DNA from: Streptomyces cinnamoneus
GTDB taxonomy: Bacteria; Actinomycetota; Actinomycetes; Streptomycetales; Streptomycetaceae
Assembly: GCF_002939475.1 (NCBI RefSeq)
Contig: NZ_PKFQ01000001.1
Coordinates: forward strand, 6,073,001-6,137,000
Direction: 5' to 3'
Length of the DNA stretch: 64,000 bases
In this document: in pieces, positions 9,119-17,924 of the stretch
Layout: each line of letters starts with the position of its first letter
How positions within the stretch are numbered: position 1 is the first letter of the stretch
Made by a program: the position numbers and the translations under genes
The notes under the pieces: model-generated
The model's input: only the letters and a program-made list of their open reading frames with translations
Told to the model about the DNA's origin: nothing
The model's database searches: none

Positions 9119-9271
9119 GTGAACAACGAGATCCTTGAGATGGACGAGCTGGTCTTCCAGCTCGAGGAGCTGTCCGTGCTGGACGTGTCCGACGCGGTCG
9201 CCCTGCCGGAGATGGGCGCCTCCTCGGGCTGGGGCTGCTCCTCCTCCACCTGCTCCTCCTGCTGCTGCTGA
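9119..9271 (+). CDS. Thiopeptide/TOMM-type precursor peptide 2
   Basis: A 50-residue paralogue of precursor 1, starting with GTG at 9119 after GGGAGAT. The leaders are about 75% identical (MNNEILEMDELVFQLEEL, ending A-L-P-E-M-G-A). The predicted 16-residue core is SSGWGCSSSTCSSCCC: it shares G-C-S-S-S-T-C-S-S and C-C-C with core 1, replaces the N-terminal part with S-S-G-W, and lacks one Thr before the terminal Cys run. Two different products, or a two-component product, would result from one enzyme set. Confidence 0.9.
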   Translation: MNNEILEMDELVFQLEELSVLDVSDAVALPEMGASSGWGCSSSTCSSCCC

Positions 9272-9418
9272 CCCGTTCAGCGACGCCTTGAGGCTCAGGC
9301 CGCTGACGGCCGAGCCCCGGACTCGTCAATCCGGAACCGGGCCGAAGACCGGCCCCAGACCCGGCCCCTTGACTCAAGGATCTGGTTCCTTGGGCCAAGG
9401 GCCCACCAGAAAGACCCC
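9272..9418 (+). terminator. Intercistronic hairpins after the precursor genes
   Basis: This stretch holds several short stem-loops (for example cttgactcaag near 9370 and ccttgggccaagg near 9387, plus a GC-rich pair near 9326-9360). It separates the two precursor genes from the enzyme genes on the same strand. A partial terminator or mRNA-stabilising structure here would raise precursor mRNA over enzyme mRNA, as is common in RiPP operons; this is inferred. Confidence 0.45.
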
Positions 9419-10492
9419 ATGGAGCAGCACGAACGCCTCGGCGAGGCGCAGAAGATCCGCCTCTACCTCCACACCACCCGGCAGCGCGCGTTCATCCGGG
9501 AACGCCTCCACCCGCTCCTCGCGGACTTCTCCCGGCAGCATCTCCTCCCGGTGCGCCTCATGCGCCGGGGATGGCTCCACGGCCCGCACGTCGAGCTGGT
9601 GGTCCGCCCCCACGGGGGCAGGACCTGCGACGTCGCGGAACTTGCCCCGCGCCTGGCCGGCGCCGTCCACGGCATCACCCCCGAGCCGGTGGACGAGGAC
9701 GCCTACCTGCGCAGGGCCGGGCAACTCGGCCGGATGGAGAACGTCCCCGGCCCCTACCTGCCGGTCCACGCGCACGGCACCGTCGACGTGCCCGCGATGG
9801 GGGACGACGACCGCTGGCCCCGCCCCCTGGGGGACGTGCGCGACGCCGTCCTGACGGCCCTCACCGACGCGGCGTGCGCCGAGACCGAGCCGGACGCCGC
9901 GCGACGCAGGACCCGGCTCGCCGCCGTCATGGCGGCGCTCGCGGCGAGCAGCCCCGTGGGCCTCGGCCTCGGCGCCATGTCCTACCGCTCGCACTCCGAG
10001 GCGTTCTTCGCGCTCAGCCCGCACACCGACGTGCGCGCCGCCTTCACCCGGCGCTTCGAGCAGGAGGGGGACGCCTTCCGCGAGGTCGTGCGCCGCCAGC
10101 TGAGCTCCGGCACGCCCACGGACCTCCGCCCCTGGACGAGCGCCTTCACCTACGGCTGGGGCGCCCTCGACGCCCTCGGCTCCGCCGGCGTGCTGACCGC
10201 CGAGACCGTCGCCGCCATCAGCGCCGACCAGGCGGGCCGGGCGACGGCCCGCCCGAAGACGCACTTCCACCGCACCTTCGACGACCTCGGCCTCCTCGAC
10301 CGGCCCGCGCACTGGTTCCTCGCCTACCGCTGCCTGCTCAACTTCCTCTACACCGCGCTGCCGTTGCTGGACGTCACCCCCGTCGAGCGCTACTACCTCT
10401 GCTTCGCCCTCAGCGAGGCCCTCGACCAGGAGACCGGCTCCACCTGGGAGCAGCGCCTGGACGACGTCCGCGACGAACTCACCGGCGGCTGA
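9419..10492 (+). CDS. Small LanB-C-like protein (thiopeptide-type biosynthesis protein), divergent copy
   Basis: A 357-residue protein of the SpaB-C/thiopeptide-type biosynthesis fold. The N-terminal strand K-I-R-L-Y-L-H-T-T (about 12-20) and R-R-G-W-L-H-G-P-H-V-E-L (about 49-60) correspond to the R-Y-W-x-x-G-P-H-x-R-L region of the family. The second Arg of that motif is replaced here, and the usual R-Y-G-G motif is not evident. In thiopeptide clusters one member of this fold eliminates glutamate from glutamylated Ser/Thr and another forms the central pyridine by formal [4+2] cycloaddition. The cluster has two such proteins; this more divergent one is my candidate for the cyclising enzyme, at low certainty. 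Confidence 0.65.
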   Translation: MEQHERLGEAQKIRLYLHTTRQRAFIRERLHPLLADFSRQHLLPVRLMRRGWLHGPHVELVVRPHGGRTCDVAELAPRLAGAVHGITPEPVDEDAYLRRAGQLGRMENVPGPYLPVHAHGTVDVPAMGDDDRWPRPLGDVRDAVLTALTDAACAETEPDAARRRTRLAAVMAALAASSPVGLGLGAMSYRSHSEAFFALSPHTDVRAAFTRRFEQEGDAFREVVRRQLSSGTPTDLRPWTSAFTYGWGALDALGSAGVLTAETVAAISADQAGRATARPKTHFHRTFDDLGLLDRPAHWFLAYRCLLNFLYTALPLLDVTPVERYYLCFALSEALDQETGSTWEQRLDDVRDELTGG

Positions 10493-10549
10493 ACCCGCGA
10501 CGGCCCATCGAACTCGTCACTCTTCCTTCGTATTCCTGGTAGGAAACCC

Positions 10550-11611
10550 ATGCAATTCGGCATATCCCTGCTCCCGGACGTCGAGCCCGAGACGCGCTCA
10601 CCCGTCGACTACTACCGGGACGTGCTGGCGATGTCCCGGCTGGCCGAGGAACTCGGCTACAGCCACGTCAAGATGACCGAGCACTACCTGATGGGCTACG
10701 GCGGCTACTGCCCAAGCCCGCTGAACTTCCTGTCCGCGGTGGCCGCCCAGACCAGCCGCATCAGGCTGTTCACCGGCTGCATCCTGCCGGTCTTCCACCA
10801 CCCCGTGAAGCTCGCCTCCTACACGGCCATGGTCGACGCCATCAGCGACGGCCGCCTCGACGTGGGCTTCGCCCGCGCCTACCTGCCGTACGAGTTCGAG
10901 ACGTTCGGCGTCCCGATGGACACCAACCGGGAACGGTTCGAGTCCACCATCGAGACGGTGATCAAGCTCTGGACCGAGGAGAACGTCTCCGCCGAGACGC
11001 CGTTCTTCTCCTTCCGCGACGCCACCACCCTGCCGCGCCCCACCCAGGCCCCGCACCCGCCGGTCTACCTGTCGGCCGTACGGACCCCCGAGAGCTTCAC
11101 CCGCATCGGCGAGCTCGGGCACGGCCTGATGATCACGCCCAGCGGCATCGAGCTGAACGCCGAGCAGGTCCACCGCTACCGCGAGGCGTTCAACGCCCAC
11201 CACGGCGACTCCGGCAAGAAGCCCACCGTCGTGGCCAGCCTGCCCCTCTACGTGGCCGAGACCGACGCCGAGGCCGCCCGGATCGCCGACCCGTACCTGC
11301 GCGAATACCTGCGGGTGTGGATCAAGTCCACCGACTCGTGGGACAACGCCACGTCCAAGGACTACCCCTCCTACACCGGGCTGAGCCGCTACCTGCGCAC
11401 GCTCACCCCCCGGGACATGCGCGTCTCGGGCAGCGCCTTCGTCGGCTCACCCGAGCGCGTCGCCGAGCGCGTGCGCGGCTACGTGGAGGCCCTCCAGGGC
11501 ATCGACGTGATCCTGTGGCAGGTCGACTTCGGCGGCATGCCGTACGAGGTGGCCGCCCCCAGCATGGAACTTTTCGCCAAGGAGGTCATGCCGAAGGTGG
11601 TCGACCTGTGA
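10550..11611 (+). CDS. Luciferase-like (LLM) flavin-dependent monooxygenase
   Basis: A 353-residue TIM-barrel protein of the bacterial luciferase family, starting M-Q-F-G-I-S-L-L-P and carrying the family segments G-Y-S-H-V-K-M-T-E-H-Y and S-D-G-R-L-D-V-G-F-A-R-A-Y. The start ATG follows TAGGAAA. It probably uses reduced FMN/F420 and oxygen to hydroxylate the peptide, or acts as an F420-type reductase; the substrate cannot be told. Its stop overlaps the GTG start of the LanB gene, tying it to the operon. LLM proteins occur in some natural-product clusters but are not core thiopeptide enzymes, so it is probably a tailoring enzyme. Confidence 0.85.
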   Translation: MQFGISLLPDVEPETRSPVDYYRDVLAMSRLAEELGYSHVKMTEHYLMGYGGYCPSPLNFLSAVAAQTSRIRLFTGCILPVFHHPVKLASYTAMVDAISDGRLDVGFARAYLPYEFETFGVPMDTNRERFESTIETVIKLWTEENVSAETPFFSFRDATTLPRPTQAPHPPVYLSAVRTPESFTRIGELGHGLMITPSGIELNAEQVHRYREAFNAHHGDSGKKPTVVASLPLYVAETDAEAARIADPYLREYLRVWIKSTDSWDNATSKDYPSYTGLSRYLRTLTPRDMRVSGSAFVGSPERVAERVRGYVEALQGIDVILWQVDFGGMPYEVAAPSMELFAKEVMPKVVDL

Positions 11612-14142
11612 CCGGTAACCCGAAGGACGTCCGGACCCCCGCCACCGGCGTGGCCGACGTCGTGCAACTGCGCCTGAACCCCCTGTCCGGCCGGCGGCTG
11701 TCCGTACCCGCCATGCGGGCCCGGCTCGACGAACTGATCACCACCTGGCAGGCCCGCGAAGCACTCGCCCAGCCCGCCTGCGACGCCCTCTACGAGCTGG
11801 TGGCCGCCGCCGAGGGCAAGGAGCGCGGCAGACTGCTCGCGCTCAAGCGCGCGGTGTTCAACGGCAAGGACCCCCGCCCCGCCGACCTGCTGGAGCCGCT
11901 GCCCGAGGAGGTCACACGCTGGGCCGGGGCGCAGCGCGCCCACCGGGCCGCCGCCGACGCGGTCGAAGCCCTGTCCGGGCGGACGGCCGAGGAGGAGCGC
12001 ACGATCCTGCTGGAGACGCTGCGGGACGACGACTTCCGGGCCTCGCTGGCCCTCGTCGCCCCCGGCGTGTACTCCGCCGTCCAGCGCTACCTCGCCGGCG
12101 ACGGCCTCGAACAGCGCGACCGCAAATCCGAGCGCGGCATCTTCCAGTACCTCTCGCGGGCCATGCTGCGCACCAGCCCGCTCTCCCGGTTCACCGCCAC
12201 CGGCCTGTTCGCCTGGGGCGAGGACGGGCTGCCCATGGACGGCGCCGACGAGGGCGCGCGCCGGGGCGACTCCCGCGTCTCCGTCGACCGCGCCCTGTTC
12301 TCCTACGTCTGCGGCGGCCTGGTCGAGCCGGCCGAAGCCGGCACGCTCGTCAAGCGGCACCCGACCGTGGTGGCCGAGAACAACCGGCTCGTCTACTCCC
12401 GTCCGGAGGGCGACAAGGTCCGGATGCTCTCCACACCGCTCACCCGGCCGCTGCACGCCCTGCTGAGCCTGACGCTCACCGGGGCGCGCGAGGCGACGGA
12501 ACTGGGCGCCGAGATCGCCGCCAGGCTGGGCGTCCCCGAGGACAAGGGCATGGCGGTCGTGCGCGGCGCGCTGCGCGTCGGCATCCTCATCCCGCTGCCT
12601 CCCGTGGACGACCAGGCCGTCGACATCGTCGCCGAGGCCACCGAGGTCCTGGGGGACCGCCACCCGCGGGCGGCGGCCGAGTTCGCCGCCCTCGACCGGG
12701 CCCTGAAGACCGTCGCCACCGGCTCCGTGGACGACCGCGTCGCCGCACTGGAGGACGTCCAGTCGGTGGAGAGCCGCCTCATCCAGCTGTCCGGCCGGCC
12801 GGCCCGGCTCCAGGTACACGAGGACCTGGCGCTGCTGCCGGGCCGCGTGGACGCCTCCCGGCACCGCAAGGCCCTCGGCGACCTGGCCGCCATGCTCGAG
12901 CTGCGCTCCGTCTTCGACCGCCAGCACGACGTCCGCGCCATGCTCGTCGCCTGCGCCGTCGACCTGCTCGGCAGCGGGTTCGACGTGCGGCTGGTGGACG
13001 TCGCCGAGGACCTCGTGACGATGTTCTACCGCCGGGAGAACGCGCTCGACGACAGCACCCTGGCCGACCTCGGCCCGGCCGACGGCTCCCTGGCGGCCCT
13101 GTACAAGGTGCGCGAGGACGTGCTGACCGAGCTGGTCAAGGACGTCTGCCGGCACACGGGCGCCGAGGAGACGAACCTCGACCCCGCCCGCTTCGCCGGC
13201 CTGTCCGCGCAGCTCCCCGAGCGTTTCCGCCGCATCCCCTCCGCCTACGGCGTGCTGGTGCAGCCCGCCGGCGACCGGCTCGTGGTCAACGACATCTACC
13301 CCGGCCACGGCATGACGTACACCCGCTTCCTGGCCCAGGACCAGGCGGACGGCGGGCGGGCCACCGCCTCGCTGCGCGACCGGCTGACCGGCCTGTACGG
13401 CCCGGCCGTGCGCGAGGACCACGGGCTGCACGACGCGAACATCAACCATCACGTCCGCGTCCTCGACGAGACCGTCACCCCCCAGCAGTGGGCCGGCATC
13501 CGGCTCGTGCACGACCCGGAGGCCGACGAGCTGTTCCTGGCCGACGCTGGCGGACAGCGCGTGGTGATCGTGCCCCTCGGCATGAAATGGCCCGAACTGC
13601 TGCCGGAACCGCTGCGGATCGCCAGCTGGCTGTTCGACACCGGCCGTCTGGTCACCGACGTCGTCCACCTCGCCCACCAGCGCACCGGCCTCGGCCTGTC
13701 CACCACCGCCTACCCCAGGGTCACCTTCGGGGACGTCGTCATGCACCGCCGCCGCTGGTACTACGGCACCGACCTCCCGCTCGCCGGGGAGTCGCGCGCC
13801 GAACACCTGGTGCGGCTCACCGAGTGGCGGGCCCGGCACGGCGTCCCCGAGCAGGTGATGGCGAAGACCCCGGCCACCGACACCGACCTGAGCGACCTCG
13901 ACGAGCGCGCGGGCCAGATCTCCTACATGCGCAAGCGGCTCCAGGACAAGCCGCAGTACCTGGACCTGGCGAGCCTGACCGCCGCGCGCGTCATGCCCCG
14001 CCTCCTGGAGCGCCGCAACGAGACCTACTTCGAGGAGGCGCTGCCCGCGGTCCGCGACGGCCGCAACGCCTTCGAGTGGGTCGTGGAATTCGACCGCGCG
14101 CCCTTCGGGACGTTCTCCGCGGACAGGAAGGACCGTCCGTGA
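11608..14142 (+). CDS. LanB-type dehydratase, glutamylation domain protein
   Basis: An 844-residue protein corresponding to the N-terminal (glutamyl-tRNA-dependent glutamylation) domain of LanB dehydratases. The motif Y-L-S-R-A-M-L-R-T-S-P-L-S-R-F (about residues 180-194) matches the conserved R-x-S-P/T-F segment of the family. The elimination domain is not attached; it is supplied by a separate protein, as in thiopeptide clusters. Expected role: activation of core Ser/Thr with glutamate from Glu-tRNA. It begins with GTG inside the stop of the LLM gene and ends overlapping the next gene (GTGA at 14139). Length fits split LanB proteins of thiopeptide systems. Confidence 0.9.
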   Translation: MTGNPKDVRTPATGVADVVQLRLNPLSGRRLSVPAMRARLDELITTWQAREALAQPACDALYELVAAAEGKERGRLLALKRAVFNGKDPRPADLLEPLPEEVTRWAGAQRAHRAAADAVEALSGRTAEEERTILLETLRDDDFRASLALVAPGVYSAVQRYLAGDGLEQRDRKSERGIFQYLSRAMLRTSPLSRFTATGLFAWGEDGLPMDGADEGARRGDSRVSVDRALFSYVCGGLVEPAEAGTLVKRHPTVVAENNRLVYSRPEGDKVRMLSTPLTRPLHALLSLTLTGAREATELGAEIAARLGVPEDKGMAVVRGALRVGILIPLPPVDDQAVDIVAEATEVLGDRHPRAAAEFAALDRALKTVATGSVDDRVAALEDVQSVESRLIQLSGRPARLQVHEDLALLPGRVDASRHRKALGDLAAMLELRSVFDRQHDVRAMLVACAVDLLGSGFDVRLVDVAEDLVTMFYRRENALDDSTLADLGPADGSLAALYKVREDVLTELVKDVCRHTGAEETNLDPARFAGLSAQLPERFRRIPSAYGVLVQPAGDRLVVNDIYPGHGMTYTRFLAQDQADGGRATASLRDRLTGLYGPAVREDHGLHDANINHHVRVLDETVTPQQWAGIRLVHDPEADELFLADAGGQRVVIVPLGMKWPELLPEPLRIASWLFDTGRLVTDVVHLAHQRTGLGLSTTAYPRVTFGDVVMHRRRWYYGTDLPLAGESRAEHLVRLTEWRARHGVPEQVMAKTPATDTDLSDLDERAGQISYMRKRLQDKPQYLDLASLTAARVMPRLLERRNETYFEEALPAVRDGRNAFEWVVEFDRAPFGTFSADRKDRP

Positions 14143-15884
14143 CCCAGACCGTCAAGATGCGGCCCGGCGCGCACTACGCCGGGGTGGCGGAGGGCGTCTA
14201 CTTCCGCACCGCCCGCGGCACGTTCGTCCTGCGCGGCCCCTCCGGCCTGCTGCCGCTCGTCGACCGCTGCGTGCCCCTGCTGGAGGACGGCACCACCGAA
14301 GCGGCCCTGACCGACGCGATCGGCGGGCCCCGCGCCCACGGCGTCGTCAAGGCCCTGCTCTCCGCGCTCTCCGCCAAGGGCATGCTGCTGGACCTGGCCG
14401 CCGCCGGCGGCCCGCCCCCGGCGCAGCCCGAGCGCGCCCGCTTCGGCGACGTGCTCGCCCACCTGGAGACCCACGGCGACGCCCCCTTCGCCGGCTTCCG
14501 CCGGCTGCGCGCCACCCACGCCGACGTCGTGGGCCCCCTCGACGCGGCCTGCTCCCTCGCCGACGGCCTGGCCGACATCGGCGTCGGCCGGATCACCGTG
14601 CACGGCCACGACGCCGCCGACTGGCCCGGCAGGACCTCGGACGAGCACACCGCCGTGGCCTTCGCCGACGGCCCCGCAGCCGACGACATCCCCGCGGACC
14701 ACCGGGTCCTCGTCGCCGTCGTCGAGGACCCGGGCACCGAACCCCCCGGCCGGCTCCGCGACGCGCTGCTCGCCGGCCACGGCGCCGTCGCCGTGCTGCT
14801 CACCGACGACATGGCCCTGGTCTCCCCGTACCTGACCCGCCCCGAGGACCTCACCACCCTGTGGGCCGCCTGGACGCGGGCCCGGGCCTGGTTCACGGCC
14901 GAGGGCCCGACGCCGGCCCGCCGGCCGCTCAGCGCCGTGATCGCCGGCTCGCTGGCGAGCCACCACCTGATGGACGCCGTCGGCGTCGGCCGCACGGATC
15001 GGCCCGAGGCCGCGGTCGTCACCGGAGCCCAGCTGACCGTGGAACGCGTCGCCCTGCCCGGCCCGGCCGGCGCCGGCACCGAGCCGGCGGCCGCCCCACC
15101 CGAGGACGAGCCGGCCGACGCCGTCGCCGCCCTGGTGTCCGCGGCCGTCCTCGGGGAACGCTGGAGCGGGCTGTTCTCCTGGGAGATCGTCGACGCGCTG
15201 CCGCAGCTCCCGGTGGCCAACACCCCCGTGCGCGGCCGGGTTCCGGGCCTGCCCGCCACCCTCGTCGGCTTCGGCCCCGACCAGGCCCACGCCGGAGTGC
15301 AGGCCATGCTCGACGCGCTGCGCCTGACCCTGCCCCCGACGCCGGACGCCCCCGGCGACGCGGTGGCCGCCGCCGGCGTCGACCCCCTGCGCCGCACCGT
15401 CGACGGCGCCCTGCGCCTGCTGTCCCTGCGGCCGCCGGCCGAGGGCGAGGAACAGCCGATCGGCTGGGACGACGTCACCGACCTCCAGGCCCGCAGGCTC
15501 TGGCGGGCCCTGCGCGACTACGAGGACGTCGACTTCACCGCCACCGTGCGCACCTGGGACGCACTCGGCTGGTGCGCCGTGCGCCTCACCGGCACGACCA
15601 CCGGCGAGACCCTCGCCTGGCAGTGGGGCGACACCCCGGGCGACGCGCTGCACATGGCGCTCGCCCAGGCCCTCTCCCGCCGGCAGAGCGCCACCGTCCT
15701 GGGCACCACCGGCGAGGTGACGTGCGCGGGCACGGTCGTCTGCGCCTACCTGCCCACGCGCCTGCTGCGCGCGCTGGCGGAGCGGCTGCACGCCCTCCCC
15801 GGCACCCTCCGTACGAGCGAACGCCCGGCGGACCCGGTCCTGGGCCGGCTCCCCCTGCACAGCGGCTGGATGTGGTGGTCATGA
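14139..15884 (+). CDS. TOMM leader-binding partner (RRE/ocin-ThiF-like) protein
   Basis: A 581-residue protein. Its first 90 residues, with the segment G-V-Y-F-R-T-A-R-G-T-F-V-L-R-G, look like the winged-helix RiPP recognition element that binds the leader peptide. The remainder is divergent and fits the F-protein (ocin-ThiF-like) partner required by thiopeptide YcaO enzymes. It lies directly upstream of the YcaO gene with an ATGA overlap at 15881, the usual order for such partners. I infer that it recognises the conserved acidic leader of both precursors and delivers them to the cyclodehydratase. No catalytic motif is evident. Confidence 0.75.
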   Translation: MTQTVKMRPGAHYAGVAEGVYFRTARGTFVLRGPSGLLPLVDRCVPLLEDGTTEAALTDAIGGPRAHGVVKALLSALSAKGMLLDLAAAGGPPPAQPERARFGDVLAHLETHGDAPFAGFRRLRATHADVVGPLDAACSLADGLADIGVGRITVHGHDAADWPGRTSDEHTAVAFADGPAADDIPADHRVLVAVVEDPGTEPPGRLRDALLAGHGAVAVLLTDDMALVSPYLTRPEDLTTLWAAWTRARAWFTAEGPTPARRPLSAVIAGSLASHHLMDAVGVGRTDRPEAAVVTGAQLTVERVALPGPAGAGTEPAAAPPEDEPADAVAALVSAAVLGERWSGLFSWEIVDALPQLPVANTPVRGRVPGLPATLVGFGPDQAHAGVQAMLDALRLTLPPTPDAPGDAVAAAGVDPLRRTVDGALRLLSLRPPAEGEEQPIGWDDVTDLQARRLWRALRDYEDVDFTATVRTWDALGWCAVRLTGTTTGETLAWQWGDTPGDALHMALAQALSRRQSATVLGTTGEVTCAGTVVCAYLPTRLLRALAERLHALPGTLRTSERPADPVLGRLPLHSGWMWWS

Positions 15885-17875
15885 CCCTCACCGACCCGGG
15901 CCCGGCCACCGCCGCCCCGACGGCACCCGGCGCCCTCCTCGCGCCCGGCGTCCCGGCCGACTGGCCCTGGCCCCCCGCGTGCGGTGACGAACTCGTCACC
16001 GTGGCGGGCGCGTTCGACGAGGAGTGGGAGACCGCGGCCCACTGCCGCGCGGTCGCCGAGGGACGCCCCTGGCTGAGCGTGCGGATCACGGCCGCCGAGA
16101 TCCTCGTCGGCCCGCTGTGGACCCCCACAGCAGCCGTCGGCTGCTCCGGCTGCGCCGAGACGCGTGCCCTCGCCGCCGTCTCCGACCCGCTGTTCTTCGT
16201 GACGGACCGCACGCTGCGCACACCGGCCTCGGCCCGCGGCGGCAACGGCGCCCCACCGCTGCTGCGCACGCTCCTGGCCGCCTACGGCGAACTGCTGCGC
16301 ACCGAACCGCTCGCCCCCGGCGAACTGCTCGCCCTCTCCACCGACCGGGGCGTCCGCCGCCACCGCGTCCACCGCAGCATCGACTGCACCGTCTGCGGCG
16401 ACCCCGCCCCCACCCCGCAGGACGCCGAGACGCTGCCACCCGTACCGCCCGAGCCCGTCGCCCTGTGCTCGCGGCCCTCCTCGGCGGCCGTCCCCACCCG
16501 CGGGGACGACGGCCCCGACCTGCGGCGCGAAGCCATGCGGGAGAACCTCGTGGACCACCGGTTCGGCCCCGTGACCCAGATGTTCCGCGACGACAACGCC
16601 CCGTTCGCCATGACCGGCGCCGTCCTCGGCGGCGCCCGCTTCCCCGGCTTCGGGCGCGGCTGCTCCTTCGACGCCACCGAGCCCGTGGCCGTCCTCGAGG
16701 CGTACGAGCGCTTCGGCGGCTACCCCCACCAGGCGTCCCTCGTGCGCGGCCGGAGCCACCGGGAGCTGGGCGACCTCGCCCTGGACCCGGACCGGCTGGG
16801 GCGTTACACCGAACGCCAGCTCGCCTCGCCGATCAGCCGGGTCCTGGCCCGCACCGCCGACACCCCCATGGACTGGGCCTGGGGCCACCGCCTCGCCGGC
16901 GGCGAGCCCCTCCTCGTGCCGGCCGACGTCGCCTTCTACCAGTACGGCTACCCGGAGCCGGGCGGCCGGCCGGACATGGCCTTCCAGCGCGCCCGCCGCC
17001 CCGACTCGGGCGGCCGCGCCTCGACGCGTGCCAACTACTTCCTGGAGTCCTCCAGCGGCTGCGCCCTCGGCGGCAGCCGGGAGGAGGCCGCGCTGCACTC
17101 CCTGTTCGAACTGGCCGAGCGCGACGCCATCCTGATGGCCTGGCACGCCCAGCAGCCCCTGGCCCACCTCGACCACGCCGAGGTCCGGGCCGACCCCGAG
17201 GCCCGGCACCTCATGGACCTCATCGAGGCCGCCGACTACGACATCCACCTGCTGGTCACCACCTCCGACCTGGCCCTGCCCTCGGTCTGGGCGCTGGCCG
17301 TGCACCGGCGGCGCGCCCTGCCCGCCAGCTTCACGGCCGCCGGAGCCGGACCCGACCCCATGACGGCCGTCCGCGCCGGGCTCTGGGAGATCAGCCAGCT
17401 CGTGGGCCACGGCCTCAACTGGGACCCCGACGACGTGGCGCCCATGCTGGACGACCCGTGGAAGGTGGACATGCTGGTGGACCACCACCGGCTGTACGGC
17501 TTCCCGGAGACGCTGCCGCGCGTCGAGAAGGTGCTCGGCGGCCCCCGGCTCACCCTGGCCGAGGCGTTCCCGGGGTGGCCCGGCGTCTTCGCCGAGGCCG
17601 CGGCCGGCGACGTGCGCGGCGCGCTGGAGTTCATGGCAGGCCACTTCGCGGCCGCCGGGCTCGACGAGATCGTCATCGTCGACCAGACCACCCGCGAACA
17701 CGCCGACCTGGGGCTCGCCTCGGTCAAGGCCGTGGTCCCCGGCATCGTCGCGATGTCCTTCGGCCACGCCCAGCAGCGCCTGGCGGGCCTGCCCCGCTTC
17801 GCGACGAGGACGGCCGGCGCCGGTGTGCCCTGCGACGAGGAACTCCTGCCCCTCGACCCGCACCCCTTCCCCTGA
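15881..17875 (+). CDS. YcaO-type azoline cyclodehydratase
   Basis: A 664-residue protein. Residues about 1-190 carry two Cys-X-X-C pairs (C88/C91 and C169/C172), a likely structural zinc site of the E1-like partner domain. The YcaO domain follows from about residue 200, with the ATP/Mg motifs around S-F-D-A-T-E-P-V-A-V-L-E-A-Y-E-R and E-E-A-A-L-H-S-L-F-E-L-A-E-R-D-A. The protein ends in L-D-P-H-P-F-P, the Pro-rich C-terminus typical of azoline-forming YcaO enzymes. It should convert core Cys (possibly Ser/Thr) to thiazolines/oxazolines using ATP. It overlaps its partner gene by four bases. Confidence 0.92.
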   Translation: MTLTDPGPATAAPTAPGALLAPGVPADWPWPPACGDELVTVAGAFDEEWETAAHCRAVAEGRPWLSVRITAAEILVGPLWTPTAAVGCSGCAETRALAAVSDPLFFVTDRTLRTPASARGGNGAPPLLRTLLAAYGELLRTEPLAPGELLALSTDRGVRRHRVHRSIDCTVCGDPAPTPQDAETLPPVPPEPVALCSRPSSAAVPTRGDDGPDLRREAMRENLVDHRFGPVTQMFRDDNAPFAMTGAVLGGARFPGFGRGCSFDATEPVAVLEAYERFGGYPHQASLVRGRSHRELGDLALDPDRLGRYTERQLASPISRVLARTADTPMDWAWGHRLAGGEPLLVPADVAFYQYGYPEPGGRPDMAFQRARRPDSGGRASTRANYFLESSSGCALGGSREEAALHSLFELAERDAILMAWHAQQPLAHLDHAEVRADPEARHLMDLIEAADYDIHLLVTTSDLALPSVWALAVHRRRALPASFTAAGAGPDPMTAVRAGLWEISQLVGHGLNWDPDDVAPMLDDPWKVDMLVDHHRLYGFPETLPRVEKVLGGPRLTLAEAFPGWPGVFAEAAAGDVRGALEFMAGHFAAAGLDEIVIVDQTTREHADLGLASVKAVVPGIVAMSFGHAQQRLAGLPRFATRTAGAGVPCDEELLPLDPHPFP

Positions 17876-17924
17876 CGCCGCCCGGACCGACGGCCCAAGA
17901 CCCTTCAGCAGCCAGGAGAACGAC

